A stretch of 5,062 nucleotides of DNA from NCBI GenBank assembly GCA_026416775.1, contig JAOAEN010000107.1, forward strand, positions 1-5,062. Reading direction: 5' to 3'. Of this stretch, positions 1 to 5,062 are shown piece by piece. Both the position numbers and the translations under genes were made by a program. Each line of letters begins with the position of its first letter. Position 1 is the stretch's first letter. The notes below the pieces were generated by a model. It was not told where the DNA came from. It saw only the letters and a program-made list of their open reading frames with translations, and did no database searches. The DNA is from Dehalococcoidales bacterium. GTDB taxonomy: Bacteria; Chloroflexota; Dehalococcoidia; Dehalococcoidales; RBG-16-60-22.

Positions 1-204
1 GTGTATCAATGACCCAAGACGGTGAGGGCCGGTTTTAGAGGGAATGCCCCCATTCTTACCCGCTTTCAGCTATTGGGGCTTTCAGTTCTTTTTAAGACGG
101 GAAGAATTGTTTTAAGAGGAGAGGGACTATGGATAGGGCCCTGTGCGCGCGGCGGGTGAGATGCGCGCCGAAAGCCGGAGAGAACCGGCGCAGTATATCT
201 GTAT
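1..204. other. Left flank with no recognisable gene
   Basis: No reading frame here looks like a gene. Plus-strand frames close at once (for example TGA at 10-12 and TAG at 36-38), so at most the last dozen codons of a gene to the left could be present, and I cannot support that. A small inverted repeat, GCCGG (174-178) with CCGGC (185-189), lies just before the cupin promoter. It is short and its significance is unclear. Confidence 0.5.
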
Positions 205-234
205 TTGAAACGAAGACTGGCCCCAGCATATAAT
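205..234 (+). promoter_or_regulatory. Sigma70-type promoter for the cupin gene
   Basis: TTGAAA at 205-210 (5 of 6 to the -35 consensus) and a perfect TATAAT at 229-234 are separated by 18 bases. Transcription would start near 241, giving a leader of about 28 bases that contains the ribosome binding site AGGAGG (257-262), 7 bases before the ATG at 270. Promoter, leader and start fit together well, so the cupin is probably transcribed on its own. Confidence 0.65.
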
Positions 235-269
235 GAGGGCAAAAGAAATCTTGCCGAGGAGGAAGAAAA

Positions 270-725
270 ATGCACGTCCCTGAAAAATATGCCAAGTATT
301 ACAAGAGCAGACCCGTGGGTGATTTTACCAAGCTCTATCCTCAGCTCACCGCGCCCTCCTTCCATATCTGGGGCAGGGAGTGGAACTCGGGCTACCGCAT
401 GGACTGGTTCTGTGTCACCGAGCCATTCCTCATGATCAACGAGCCGCATACCCATGAGTTTGACCAGTTCCTCGCCTTCCAGAATGCGGATGCGACAAGG
501 GTGAATGATTTTGATGCCGAGGTCTGGCTCTACGTCGGTCCCAAGGGGGAACAGGAAAAATTCGTCATTACCGAGACCTGCTTCATCTACATTCCCGCCG
601 GGCTTGTCCACACTCCGCTGGAGTTCAAGGTAATCCGCAAGCCCATCGTCTTCATGGATATTGCCCTCACCTCGCACTACGTGCGGACTCCGGAAGACAA
701 GACAAAGCCCGAAATGAGGGAGTAG
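270..725 (+). CDS. Small single-domain cupin protein, function unknown
   Basis: This 151-residue protein has no signal peptide or membrane segment and is probably cytoplasmic. Both cupin motifs are visible. Motif 1 is PHTHEFDQF with His60 and His62; the position that often holds a metal-binding Glu appears as Gln66 (or Glu63 may serve). Motif 2 is YIPAGLVHTP with Pro109, Gly111 and His114. These residues would bind one divalent metal in the beta-barrel, as is known for the cupin fold; the substrate cannot be inferred. The N-terminal 30 residues are rich in Tyr and Lys and lie outside the core barrel. The start is well supported: AGGAGG sits 7 bases upstream and a strong promoter precedes it. 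The gene seems monocistronic, with a terminator-like hairpin 55 bases after the stop. It could be an enzyme (dioxygenase or isomerase type) or a ligand-binding protein. Confidence 0.85.
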   Translation: MHVPEKYAKYYKSRPVGDFTKLYPQLTAPSFHIWGREWNSGYRMDWFCVTEPFLMINEPHTHEFDQFLAFQNADATRVNDFDAEVWLYVGPKGEQEKFVITETCFIYIPAGLVHTPLEFKVIRKPIVFMDIALTSHYVRTPEDKTKPEMRE

Positions 726-780
726 CCGGAAGAAGCCGGACCTGCCCGGGGAAGCCATGTTGTCCGGAAGAGGCACTGGC

Positions 781-819
781 AAAGAGGCGGTAGCCGCGGT
801 TACCGTCTCTTTCTCTTTT
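781..819 (+). terminator. Probable intrinsic terminator after the cupin gene
   Basis: AAAGAGGCGGTA (781-792) pairs with TACCGTCTCTTT (801-812) as a 12-base-pair stem with one G-T wobble and an 8-base loop. The 3' arm runs into a T-rich stretch (810-819, TTTCTCTTTT). The stem is good but the T run is interrupted, so termination may be incomplete and some readthrough into the zinc-ribbon gene is possible. Confidence 0.55.
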
Positions 820-990
820 GTCCTTCTGCCATCCGCCTGAATACAGCCCTGCGGTGTGGGGGTAACCCCCCGGTAAAAACTACCACCTGATTTAGAGCCA
901 CCACCCCATGAAATTCGGGGGCTTTCCAGATTTATCCCGGCACGCATGCCAATATCATTTATAGTACAGGGGATTGACCGGGGGGCAGCG

Positions 991-1197
991 ATGCTGTACG
1001 TCATACGACCCAAGGCATGCAAAAGGTGCGGGGGTGACCTCTCGCTGGAATGCGACCACTTCGGGACTTACGTGCAGTGTATCCAGTGCGGGGCAACCTA
1101 CAGCGCGTCCGATAATGCCCTGTATGATGCCCGGGTAATCGCAAGAAGTCTCAGGGCAACCCGGAAGCCCCCGGTAGTCTCGGGGCAGAAGGGATAG
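991..1197 (+). CDS. Small zinc-ribbon protein
   Basis: This 68-residue protein carries two CxxC knuckles, Cys10-x2-Cys13 (CKRCGG) and Cys30-x2-Cys33 (CIQCGA), the usual zinc-ribbon spacing. Cys21 and His23 lie between them and are probably not needed for a single zinc site. The C-terminal 30 residues are basic (several Arg and Lys), which would suit nucleic-acid contact, but no target is evident. I chose ATG 991 because a G-rich stretch (980-985) sits about 5 bases upstream and the zinc ribbon then begins near residue 10. The in-frame ATG at 946 would add 15 residues and has no clear ribosome binding site. A TATAGT at 960-965 could be a -10 box for this start, without a good -35. The gene ends 5 bases from the end of the convergent peptidase gene. 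Confidence 0.65.
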   Translation: MLYVIRPKACKRCGGDLSLECDHFGTYVQCIQCGATYSASDNALYDARVIARSLRATRKPPVVSGQKG

Positions 1198-1202
1198 CCT
1201 GC

Positions 1203-2315
1203 CTAGTCGGTGACCGCGGGTTCAAGGGCAGAAACCCAGCGGGCATGAAGCCCGTCCATGTCAAAGCCGTAAATCCTGCCGAGTGCCTCATCGTAACCGC
1301 AGCCTTCCCGGAAAACGTTGAGGAGCGAAAGCATTTTTTCCTGCCCGAAGCTGCGGATGAGGTAGTCCACAATCTCGTAGCTCTCAGCATAGCTCAAGAG
1401 GGACTGCTCGGTAAAGGCGGAAAACGGGCTTGCCAGGCTGCGCACCGAAATAAGCCTATCTTCTCTTACTGCCCGGTTGAGGATCTCAACGAAGGCAGGC
1501 TCAAGCTCACCCTCGGTAAACATTGCCAGCCCTTCGTCGAGCCAGACAGGCAGTGAATTATACGGGTTAAAGGTGATCTGGTGCACCACGAGGTGCGTTA
1601 GCTCATGGGCGATTGCCCGTTTCCCCCAGTCCATCCCGGCACCATCCGGTGAAATACCGATGGCAATCGTGTCAAACCCGGAGAAGGCAACACCCCCGGT
1701 CCACTCCTGAGGGAAGATCATGGCACCGCGCAGGTCGCTGGAGCTGGCATAGATATAGAGGTATACCGGTCTTTCCAGCACGGCGCCAGTGCTTTCCGCA
1801 AGCCTTGCCAGGGCGCTGTTTACCGCCGTCATGAGCTCGCGTGCAAAACCATCGCTGCCATTGTACCAGTAAATGGTAACGCCCCCCTCGCTCAGGTTGC
1901 GCCACCGGTAGCGGCGGTCTTCCACGAGGACGCGTTCCGGCAGCGTCTCCATCATGTTGCCGTTACCATCCCTGACCGTCCACCAGTAGTCCACGGCGCT
2001 GCCGGGGGGTAACCCACCGCTCATGCGCATGTCCCACACCCAGCGCGCCTCCACGCGGGACGAGGGAGAAAAGACCAGAGGTACCTCGCTCACCACCCTG
2101 ACATGGGACATGCGGTTAACCGTGTAGTGCAGCCGGATATCCGTGATGCTGCTGCCTGCGCCCGCCGTGATTTTGAAGGTGATACTCCCGGGGAAGTCCA
2201 CCACCACGGAGCTTTCAAGGACGCTTATCGGCTCGCTGGCTTCCGTTACCCCACAAAGCAGGGAGACCACCAGGAAGAGGACCGGAAGTACCGTCACCAC
2301 AGCTCTTCTAGTCAT
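1203..2315 (-). CDS. Secreted gluzincin-type metallopeptidase (peptidase MA-like domain)
   Basis: The 370-residue precursor starts with a typical signal peptide: Arg3-Arg4, a hydrophobic core (about residues 5-22) and a likely cleavage after Ala26. Cys21 does not sit in a good lipobox (SLLC), so a lipoprotein is unlikely. Residues 30-130 resemble a beta-sandwich, ending in a DYWWTVRDGNGN stretch. The C-terminal half holds the catalytic signature: HELTH at 237-241, with a downstream WLDEGLA whose Glu261 is the expected third zinc ligand (gluzincin arrangement, as in peptidase MA families). His237, His241 and Glu261 would bind zinc and Glu238 would act as the base. It should act outside the cytoplasmic membrane on an unknown protein substrate. 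The ATG overlaps the end of prfB by 8 bases, and the purine-rich GGGGAAGGA inside prfB serves as its binding site, so translation is probably coupled. It is the last gene of the operon. Confidence 0.8.
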   Translation of the reverse strand: MTRRAVVTVLPVLFLVVSLLCGVTEASEPISVLESSVVVDFPGSITFKITAGAGSSITDIRLHYTVNRMSHVRVVSEVPLVFSPSSRVEARWVWDMRMSGGLPPGSAVDYWWTVRDGNGNMMETLPERVLVEDRRYRWRNLSEGGVTIYWYNGSDGFARELMTAVNSALARLAESTGAVLERPVYLYIYASSSDLRGAMIFPQEWTGGVAFSGFDTIAIGISPDGAGMDWGKRAIAHELTHLVVHQITFNPYNSLPVWLDEGLAMFTEGELEPAFVEILNRAVREDRLISVRSLASPFSAFTEQSLLSYAESYEIVDYLIRSFGQEKMLSLLNVFREGCGYDEALGRIYGFDMDGLHARWVSALEPAVTD

Positions 2316-3409
2316 TTTCCTTCCCCATCAGGGAGCGCAAGTAGGCATTGATGAAACCGTCAAGCGCACCGTCCAGCACCTCTTCGGCACGGCTTGTCTC
2401 GTAACCGGTGCGGTGGTCCTTCACCAGTTTGTAGGGGTGCAGGACGTAGCTGCGGATCTGGTTACCCCAGCCGGCCTCAATCCTCTTTCCCTTGAGGCGT
2501 GCCTTCTCCTCCTCGCGCTTCTGCATCTCCTTCTCAAGGAGACGTGCCCGCAGGATCTTGAAGGCAAGCTCCTTATTCATGTGCTGGGAACGCTCGCTCT
2601 GGCATGTGACCACGGTGCCGGTCGGAATGTGCGTGAGCCTCACCGCGCTGCTCGTCTTCTGCATGTGCTGACCGCCGGGGCCGCTGGAACGGAAGGTGTC
2701 CACCCGCACGTCTTCCGGGTTGATGTTGACCTCAACATTGGTCTCTGCCTCGGGCAGGACTTCAACAAGGGCAAAAGAGGTGTGGCGGGCATGGTCGGCA
2801 TCAAACGGGGAAAGGCGCACCAGGCGGTGCACCCCGTGCTCCGATTTGAGGTAGCCATAGGCATAATCGCCGCTGATGGCAATGGTCGTGCTCTTAAGCC
2901 CGGCCTCATCGCCCGGGGAGCTGTCCAGCACTTCGGCTTCGTAGCCGTGCCGCTCCGCCCAACGCAGGTACATCCGCATCAGCATCTCCACCCAGTCCTG
3001 CGACTCGGTGCCTCCGGCGCCGGCGTGGATTGCCAGGATGGCATTACGCGCGTCGTATTCCCCGCGCAGGGCGAGCTGGAACTCAAGCTCATCGAGCTCC
3101 CGGCTGAACTTCTCAAGTTCCCGGGCCAGTTCCTCCTCCAGCACGTCGTCCCCCCTGGCAATGCTGACGAGTTCGGTTAAATCATGGAGCCTCTTTTCCA
3201 GCCCGCGCCAGTGCTGGACGAGGCGCGTCTTCACGCTGAGCTCCCGCATGATAGCCTGGGCACGCGCCGGGTCTCCCCAGAAATCGGGAGCGACCGTTTC
3301 CTTTTCCAGCGCGCTGATTTCCCTCTCTCTGCCCGCAATGTCAAAGATGCTCCAGATCAGTGGCAAAGCGCTGCTTCAGTTCTTCAAGTTTTCCCTCAAG
3401 CTCCGGCAT
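2308..3409 (-). CDS. prfB: Peptide chain release factor 2, made by programmed +1 frameshift
   Basis: RF2 recognises UGA and UAA stop codons and triggers peptide release on the ribosome. The true start is ATG 3409, 8 bases after a GGAG site. It encodes 22 codons, meets an in-frame TGA at 3343-3341, and continues after a +1 slip on CTT into the main frame (DIAGRERE...). The product is about 366 residues, the normal RF2 length. The anticodon-like SPF tripeptide (residues 200-202), specific to RF2, and the catalytic GGQ (245-247, in SGPGGQHMQ) are both intact. The N-terminal part is helical and charged. A single-frame reading would begin at a false TTG start (3366) and lose the true N-terminus. 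The gene begins 13 bases after nfi and overlaps the peptidase gene by 8 bases. RF2 level should be autoregulated: low RF2 makes the TGA slow to read and favours the shift. Confidence 0.97.
3340..3353 (-). promoter_or_regulatory. RF2 programmed +1 frameshift site
   Basis: Read on the minus strand the site is GGAG-CAT-CTT-TGA-C: an internal Shine-Dalgarno-like GGAG (3353-3350), a 3-base spacer, the slippery CTT (3346-3344), the in-frame TGA (3343-3341) and the following C (3340). Spacing and the CTTTGAC heptamer match the classical prfB site of Escherichia coli, where AGGGGG replaces the weaker GGAG. The weaker internal site may mean less efficient shifting, but that is inference. Confidence 0.95.
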
Positions 3410-3422
3410 AGTCTTCACTCCG

Positions 3423-4148
3423 TTAGAAAAGGCTCCGCTGGTAGCCCTCATCGGCTCCGGTACGGATGGTGGAAGTTTTCAGGCTGAGATTGCCCCCCGC
3501 CGCCTGGTGGGCGAGGCGCAGCGGTTCCGGGATACGGTAGCCGCGGACGCAGGACATCACCCAGCGTATCGCGGCATCAAGGCTGATCCTGTGTCCGACG
3601 GACACGTACACCGGGGCCACCCCCTCCCTGGTACGCAGGGCAGCCCCGATGACCTCGCCGCCATCGGTAATCTCGCTGAAGCTACCGGCGCCATCTGCCG
3701 GCACCCGGCATTCCCCGCACAGTCGGGACTTGGCACAGCCGATCGTGGGGATGTCAAGCAGCAGCCCCAGATGCGAGGCAATGCCCATCCGCCGCGGGTG
3801 GGCGATGCCCTGCCCGTCAACCAGGATGAGGTCAGGGGCATTCTCGATCTTCTCACAGGCACCGAGCACAAGCGGCGATTCCCGGAATGACAAAAGCCCC
3901 GGTACGTAGGGGAAACCGACACGCCCGCGGGTGATTTTCATCTCAACTGGCTCAAGGGCGGGATAGCTCAACACCACCACTGCTGCCGTCCCTTCCCCCG
4001 TAAACCTGTCCACCGAGACATCCACCCCGCCTATCAGCCTTACCGGGCCGACATCACCGTTCCGGCGCACCTCTGAGGCAAGCTGCCGCTGGACCTCCAC
4101 TGCCTGCCGTGGGCTTAGGTGCCAGTCATGGCGAGAAATCACCTTCAT
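3423..4148 (-). CDS. nfi: Endonuclease V (deoxyinosine-specific)
   Basis: Endonuclease V cuts the second phosphodiester bond 3' of deoxyinosine and other deaminated bases, starting alternative excision repair. The 241-residue protein has the family motifs in order: GGVDVS with Asp43, PYVPGLLSFRE with Tyr81 and Glu90, DGQGIAHPRRMG with Asp111 and His117, and Lys140 in IGCAKS. These match the catalytic Asp-Glu-Asp metal site, the tyrosine wedge and the conserved His and Lys of characterised enzymes. Length is slightly above the typical 220-225, due to a short C-terminal tail (about residues 222-241) without known role. The start at 4148 places Asp43 at the usual position, so it is trusted although no clear ribosome binding site precedes it. 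A TATAAT lies 8 bases upstream. It is the first gene of the minus-strand operon and ends 13 bases before the prfB start. Confidence 0.95.
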   Translation of the reverse strand: MKVISRHDWHLSPRQAVEVQRQLASEVRRNGDVGPVRLIGGVDVSVDRFTGEGTAAVVVLSYPALEPVEMKITRGRVGFPYVPGLLSFRESPLVLGACEKIENAPDLILVDGQGIAHPRRMGIASHLGLLLDIPTIGCAKSRLCGECRVPADGAGSFSEITDGGEVIGAALRTREGVAPVYVSVGHRISLDAAIRWVMSCVRGYRIPEPLRLAHQAAGGNLSLKTSTIRTGADEGYQRSLF

Positions 4149-4156
4149 ACACTCTG

Positions 4157-4186
4157 ATTATAAACGCCTTATGCCACCATGGGCAA
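4157..4186 (-). promoter_or_regulatory. Promoter at the nfi start, probably giving a leaderless transcript
   Basis: On the minus strand TTGCCC (4186-4181, 4 of 6 to consensus) and a perfect TATAAT (4162-4157) are 18 bases apart. Only 8 bases separate the -10 box from the nfi ATG at 4148, so transcription should start at or within about 2 bases of the start codon. This agrees with the absence of a clear Shine-Dalgarno sequence before nfi. It would drive the nfi-prfB-peptidase operon. Confidence 0.55.
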
Positions 4187-4391
4187 CTTGCAGGCCATGG
4201 AAAGTTCGGAAGGTCAAGAGTCCGGTCAGGTTTGTATCCGGATAATTCCTCGTGCCCGTCCGCTTTGCCCCCGTGAAACACTGGCTTTGTTTACGTTTGG
4301 CTGATTTCTTGTGCTTACCCTGTTGGTTTCCCCTTTATACACAGGTTGATTCTGTCTGCATCTGGCTGCCCTTTCATACTCACCCCCTTAA

Positions 4392-4450
4392 TCCCCCTCT
4401 CACACAGGTACATCTGCGTGATTGGTAGATTCAGATGTGTGAGAGGGGGA
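4392..4450. repeat. Long hairpin A with bulged stem
   Basis: TCCCCCTCTCACACA (4392-4406) pairs perfectly with 4436-4450. Continuing inward, TCTG (4413-4416) pairs with CAGA (4432-4435) after a 6-base bulge GGTACA on the 5' arm, leaving a 15-base loop. The outer arm TTAATCCCCCTCTC (4388-4401) recurs with one change at 4699-4712. Confidence 0.7.
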
Positions 4451-4486
4451 AATAAAAAAAAATTAAGAGGGGGCGGTGCCCCTCTT
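4450..4486 (-). terminator. Intrinsic terminator for leftward transcription
   Basis: On the minus strand AAGAGGGG (4486-4479) pairs with CCCCTCTT (4472-4465) around a 6-base loop. The stem is followed by AA and nine consecutive T (4462-4454). This is the textbook layout for a terminator of transcripts arriving from the right, and it would keep them from reaching the nfi operon. The gene it would serve is not visible in the window. Confidence 0.55.
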
Positions 4487-4600
4487 GACTCCACGCATCA
4501 GACTGATTACTCAGCTATGTGAGGGGTGGATATAGATAACGGCTTCGCCCTTCTTTTACTCTCCCAGCACGGGATTGATGTATTTCGCTTGATGAAAATT

Positions 4601-4622
4601 AAGAGGGGGTTCACCCCCTCTT
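4601..4622. repeat. Short G/C-run hairpin
   Basis: AAGAGGGGG (4601-4609) pairs with CCCCCTCTT (4614-4622) around the loop TTCA. The flanking AATTAAGAGGGGG (4597-4609) repeats the same 13 bases found at 4461-4473. On the minus strand the stem is followed by AATTTT, so it could act as a weak second terminator. Confidence 0.65.
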
Positions 4623-4624
4623 TG

Positions 4625-4668
4625 CTCCCCCTCAGGTTTTAATCGTTAAACCTAGCTTGAAGGGGGAG
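4625..4668. repeat. Two-segment hairpin
   Basis: CTCCCCCT (4625-4632) pairs with AGGGGGAG (4661-4668). Inside it AGGTTT (4634-4639) pairs with AAACCT (4648-4653) around an 8-base loop. The stem has an asymmetric internal loop (1 base against 7), the same bulged layout as the hairpins at 4392-4450 and 4704-4763. Confidence 0.55.
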
Positions 4669-4673
4669 TTTTT

Positions 4674-4694
4674 AGAGGGGGCTTCGCCCCCTCT
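4674..4694. repeat. Short G/C-run hairpin with CTTCG tip
   Basis: AGAGGGGGC (4674-4682) pairs with GCCCCCTCT (4686-4694) around TTC. The core GGCTTCGCCC (4680-4689) also occurs at 4541-4550. No T run follows on either strand, so it is not a convincing terminator. Confidence 0.65.
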
Positions 4695-4703
4695 CACTTT
4701 AAT

Positions 4704-4763
4704 TCCCCTCTCCAGCCAGAAAGAACTGCGGGCTCCCGAAGATGCCGCAGGCTGGAGAGGGGA
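4704..4763. repeat. Long hairpin B with bulged stem
   Basis: TCCCCTCTCCAGC (4704-4716) pairs with 4751-4763, and CTGCGG (4726-4731) with CCGCAG (4745-4750). There is a 9-base bulge on the 5' arm and a 13-base loop. Outer arms and design resemble hairpin A: both start TTAATYCCCCTCTC and both close with GAGAGGGG followed by an A/T-rich stretch. Confidence 0.7.
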
Positions 4764-4833
4764 TAAAGGGGTGAGGTATGCACCCACAGTCAAAAGACAG
4801 ATGGAGCTGATTCTGGTAGGAGATAAAAAAGCC

Positions 4834-4866
4834 TCCACATGTTTCTTACTCTCCATCGCATGTGGA
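4834..4866. repeat. Small inverted repeat
   Basis: TCCACATG (4834-4841) is the inverted copy of CATGTGGA (4859-4866), with a 17-base loop. It lies outside the bounded repeat unit and has no T run, so no role can be assigned. Confidence 0.4.
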
Positions 4867-4934
4867 TAGTCCCGCCTCTCTGGTAAGGGGTTTTTCCGGC
4901 ATTGGGCAAAGCATCTTTCCTTGAGCTCTTTCTC

Positions 4935-4974
4935 CAGGCGGATAGGGCTGATCAGGTCCCTATATCTCCGCCTG
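4935..4974. repeat. Bulged hairpin near the right edge
   Basis: CAGGCGGATAGGG (4935-4947) pairs with CCCTA (4958-4962) and TCCGCCTG (4967-4974), forming 13 base pairs with a 4-base bulge on the 3' arm. The 10-base loop contains the palindrome CTGATCAG (4948-4955). It shares no sequence with hairpins A and B but has the same bulged design. It is followed by a G-rich stretch (4978-4997). Confidence 0.55.
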
Positions 4975-5062
4975 ATGGGAGGAGGGGGGTGGGGTGTGTT
5001 TCGGCCGCCAGAGGCAGGCGGTCCTTTCCTTTTCGTTATTGACAGGCATGCGGTTATTGTGC

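Larger units (their letters stand above)
4375..4780. mobile_element. Putative MITE-like unit bounded by 26-27 base inverted repeats
   Basis: The left end (4375-4401) begins CATACTCACCCCC and ends CCCCCTCTC. The right end (4755-4780), read in reverse complement, begins CATACCTCACCCC and ends CCCCTCTC. Aligned by eye they share 24 bases with one mismatch and three one-base gaps. The roughly 406-base unit between them codes for nothing recognisable and is filled with further hairpins. I see no obvious target-site duplication. It may be a single non-autonomous element, several nested palindromic repeats of one family, or an array of small structured repeats. Confidence 0.4.
4632..5060 (-). other. 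Open frame running off the right edge, doubtful gene
   Basis: A minus-strand frame stays open for 142 codons from the right edge to a TGA at 4634-4632; the first ATG inside is at 4856. Its right half (5060 to about 4781) gives a fairly protein-like, charged stretch, including RRRYRDLISPIRLEKELKER and a CFAQC pair of cysteines. Its left half reads through hairpin B and the G/C-run hairpins and looks like translated repeat. The hairpin at 4935-4974 also lies within it. It could be the end of a gene whose tail was replaced by the repeat unit, or a chance open frame. I do not recognise any family. Confidence 0.2.
4149..5062. other. Long intergenic region with many hairpins
   Basis: About 900 bases hold no convincing gene. 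The part nearest nfi (4187-4374) shows nothing beyond a 10-base palindrome TATCCGGATA (4235-4244). From 4375 onward there is a dense series of inverted repeats, several with runs of five G or C, listed separately. Base composition is strongly patterned (G-runs and C-runs, A-tracts) and unlike the flanking genes. Confidence 0.7.

Noticed and set aside
66..1022. A 318-codon minus-strand open frame across the cupin gene
   Set aside because: It is antisense to the well supported cupin (both motifs, promoter and ribosome binding site), spans the terminator and intergenic DNA, and its translation shows no domain. It is a GC-driven shadow.
2143..3180. A 345-codon plus-strand open frame
   Set aside because: It lies opposite prfB and the start of the peptidase gene, both of which have clear catalytic motifs; its translation has no recognisable family features.
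3341..3343. In-frame TGA as a sign that prfB is a broken gene
   Set aside because: The context GGAG-CAT-CTT-TGA-C is the conserved programmed frameshift site; the rest of the protein is intact and of normal length.
3360..3890. A 176-codon plus-strand open frame
   Set aside because: It is antisense to endonuclease V, whose active-site residues are all present in order.
4346..4380. Possible promoter TTGATT with CATACT
   Set aside because: The spacing is 23 bases, too long for a sigma70 promoter, and no gene follows.
4375..4780. CRISPR array, suggested by several repeats in a row
   Set aside because: The repeats are inverted, unequal in length and unevenly spaced; there are no uniform direct repeats with unique spacers.
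4657..4869. A 70-codon plus-strand open frame in the repeat region
   Set aside because: It is a translation of the hairpin arms, has no ribosome binding site and resembles no protein.

Overview
The window looks like chromosomal DNA of a moderately GC-rich bacterium. The evidence is a bacterial release factor 2 gene with its programmed frameshift, sigma70-type promoters (TTGAAA/TATAAT and TTGCCC/TATAAT) and purine-rich ribosome binding sites. The overall flavour (prfB next to endonuclease V, a small cupin, long GC-rich palindromic intergenic repeats) would suit a Dehalococcoidia-like Chloroflexota genome. That placement is inference only; no lineage marker in the window proves it. I see no phage, plasmid, CRISPR, tRNA or rRNA features.

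Left part, plus strand: after about 200 bases without a recognisable gene, a strong promoter (205-234) and an AGGAGG site drive a 151-residue cupin protein (270-725). It is followed by an intrinsic terminator-like hairpin (781-819). A short zinc-ribbon protein (best start 991, end 1197) follows on the same strand.

Centre, minus strand: three tightly packed genes form a probable operon read right to left. They are nfi (endonuclease V, 4148-3423), prfB (release factor 2, 3409-2308, expressed through a +1 frameshift at CTT-TGA-C) and a secreted HExxH metallopeptidase (2315-1203). nfi and prfB are 13 bases apart; prfB and the peptidase overlap by 8 bases. A TATAAT box 8 bases before the nfi ATG suggests the transcript starts almost at the start codon (leaderless or nearly so). 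The operon ends tail-to-tail with the zinc-ribbon gene, with only 5 bases between them.

Right part, 4149-5062: about 900 bases without a convincing gene. It holds a dense cluster of hairpins with G/C-run stems, several sharing a CCCCTCTC/GAGAGGGG arm. The cluster from 4375 to 4780 is bounded by imperfect inverted repeats of 26-27 bases, so it may be a MITE-like or nested palindromic repeat element. One hairpin plus a nine-T run (4450-4486, minus strand) is a good intrinsic terminator for leftward transcription and would insulate the nfi promoter. A minus-strand frame of 142 codons runs off the right edge through part of this repeat region; it is most likely not a real gene but deserves a check.

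The gene functions (UGA/UAA translation termination with autoregulation, repair of deaminated purines, an extracytoplasmic protease, two small metal-binding proteins) are mostly housekeeping. I found no convincing new multi-gene system. The strongest unexplained signal is the structured repeat cluster.
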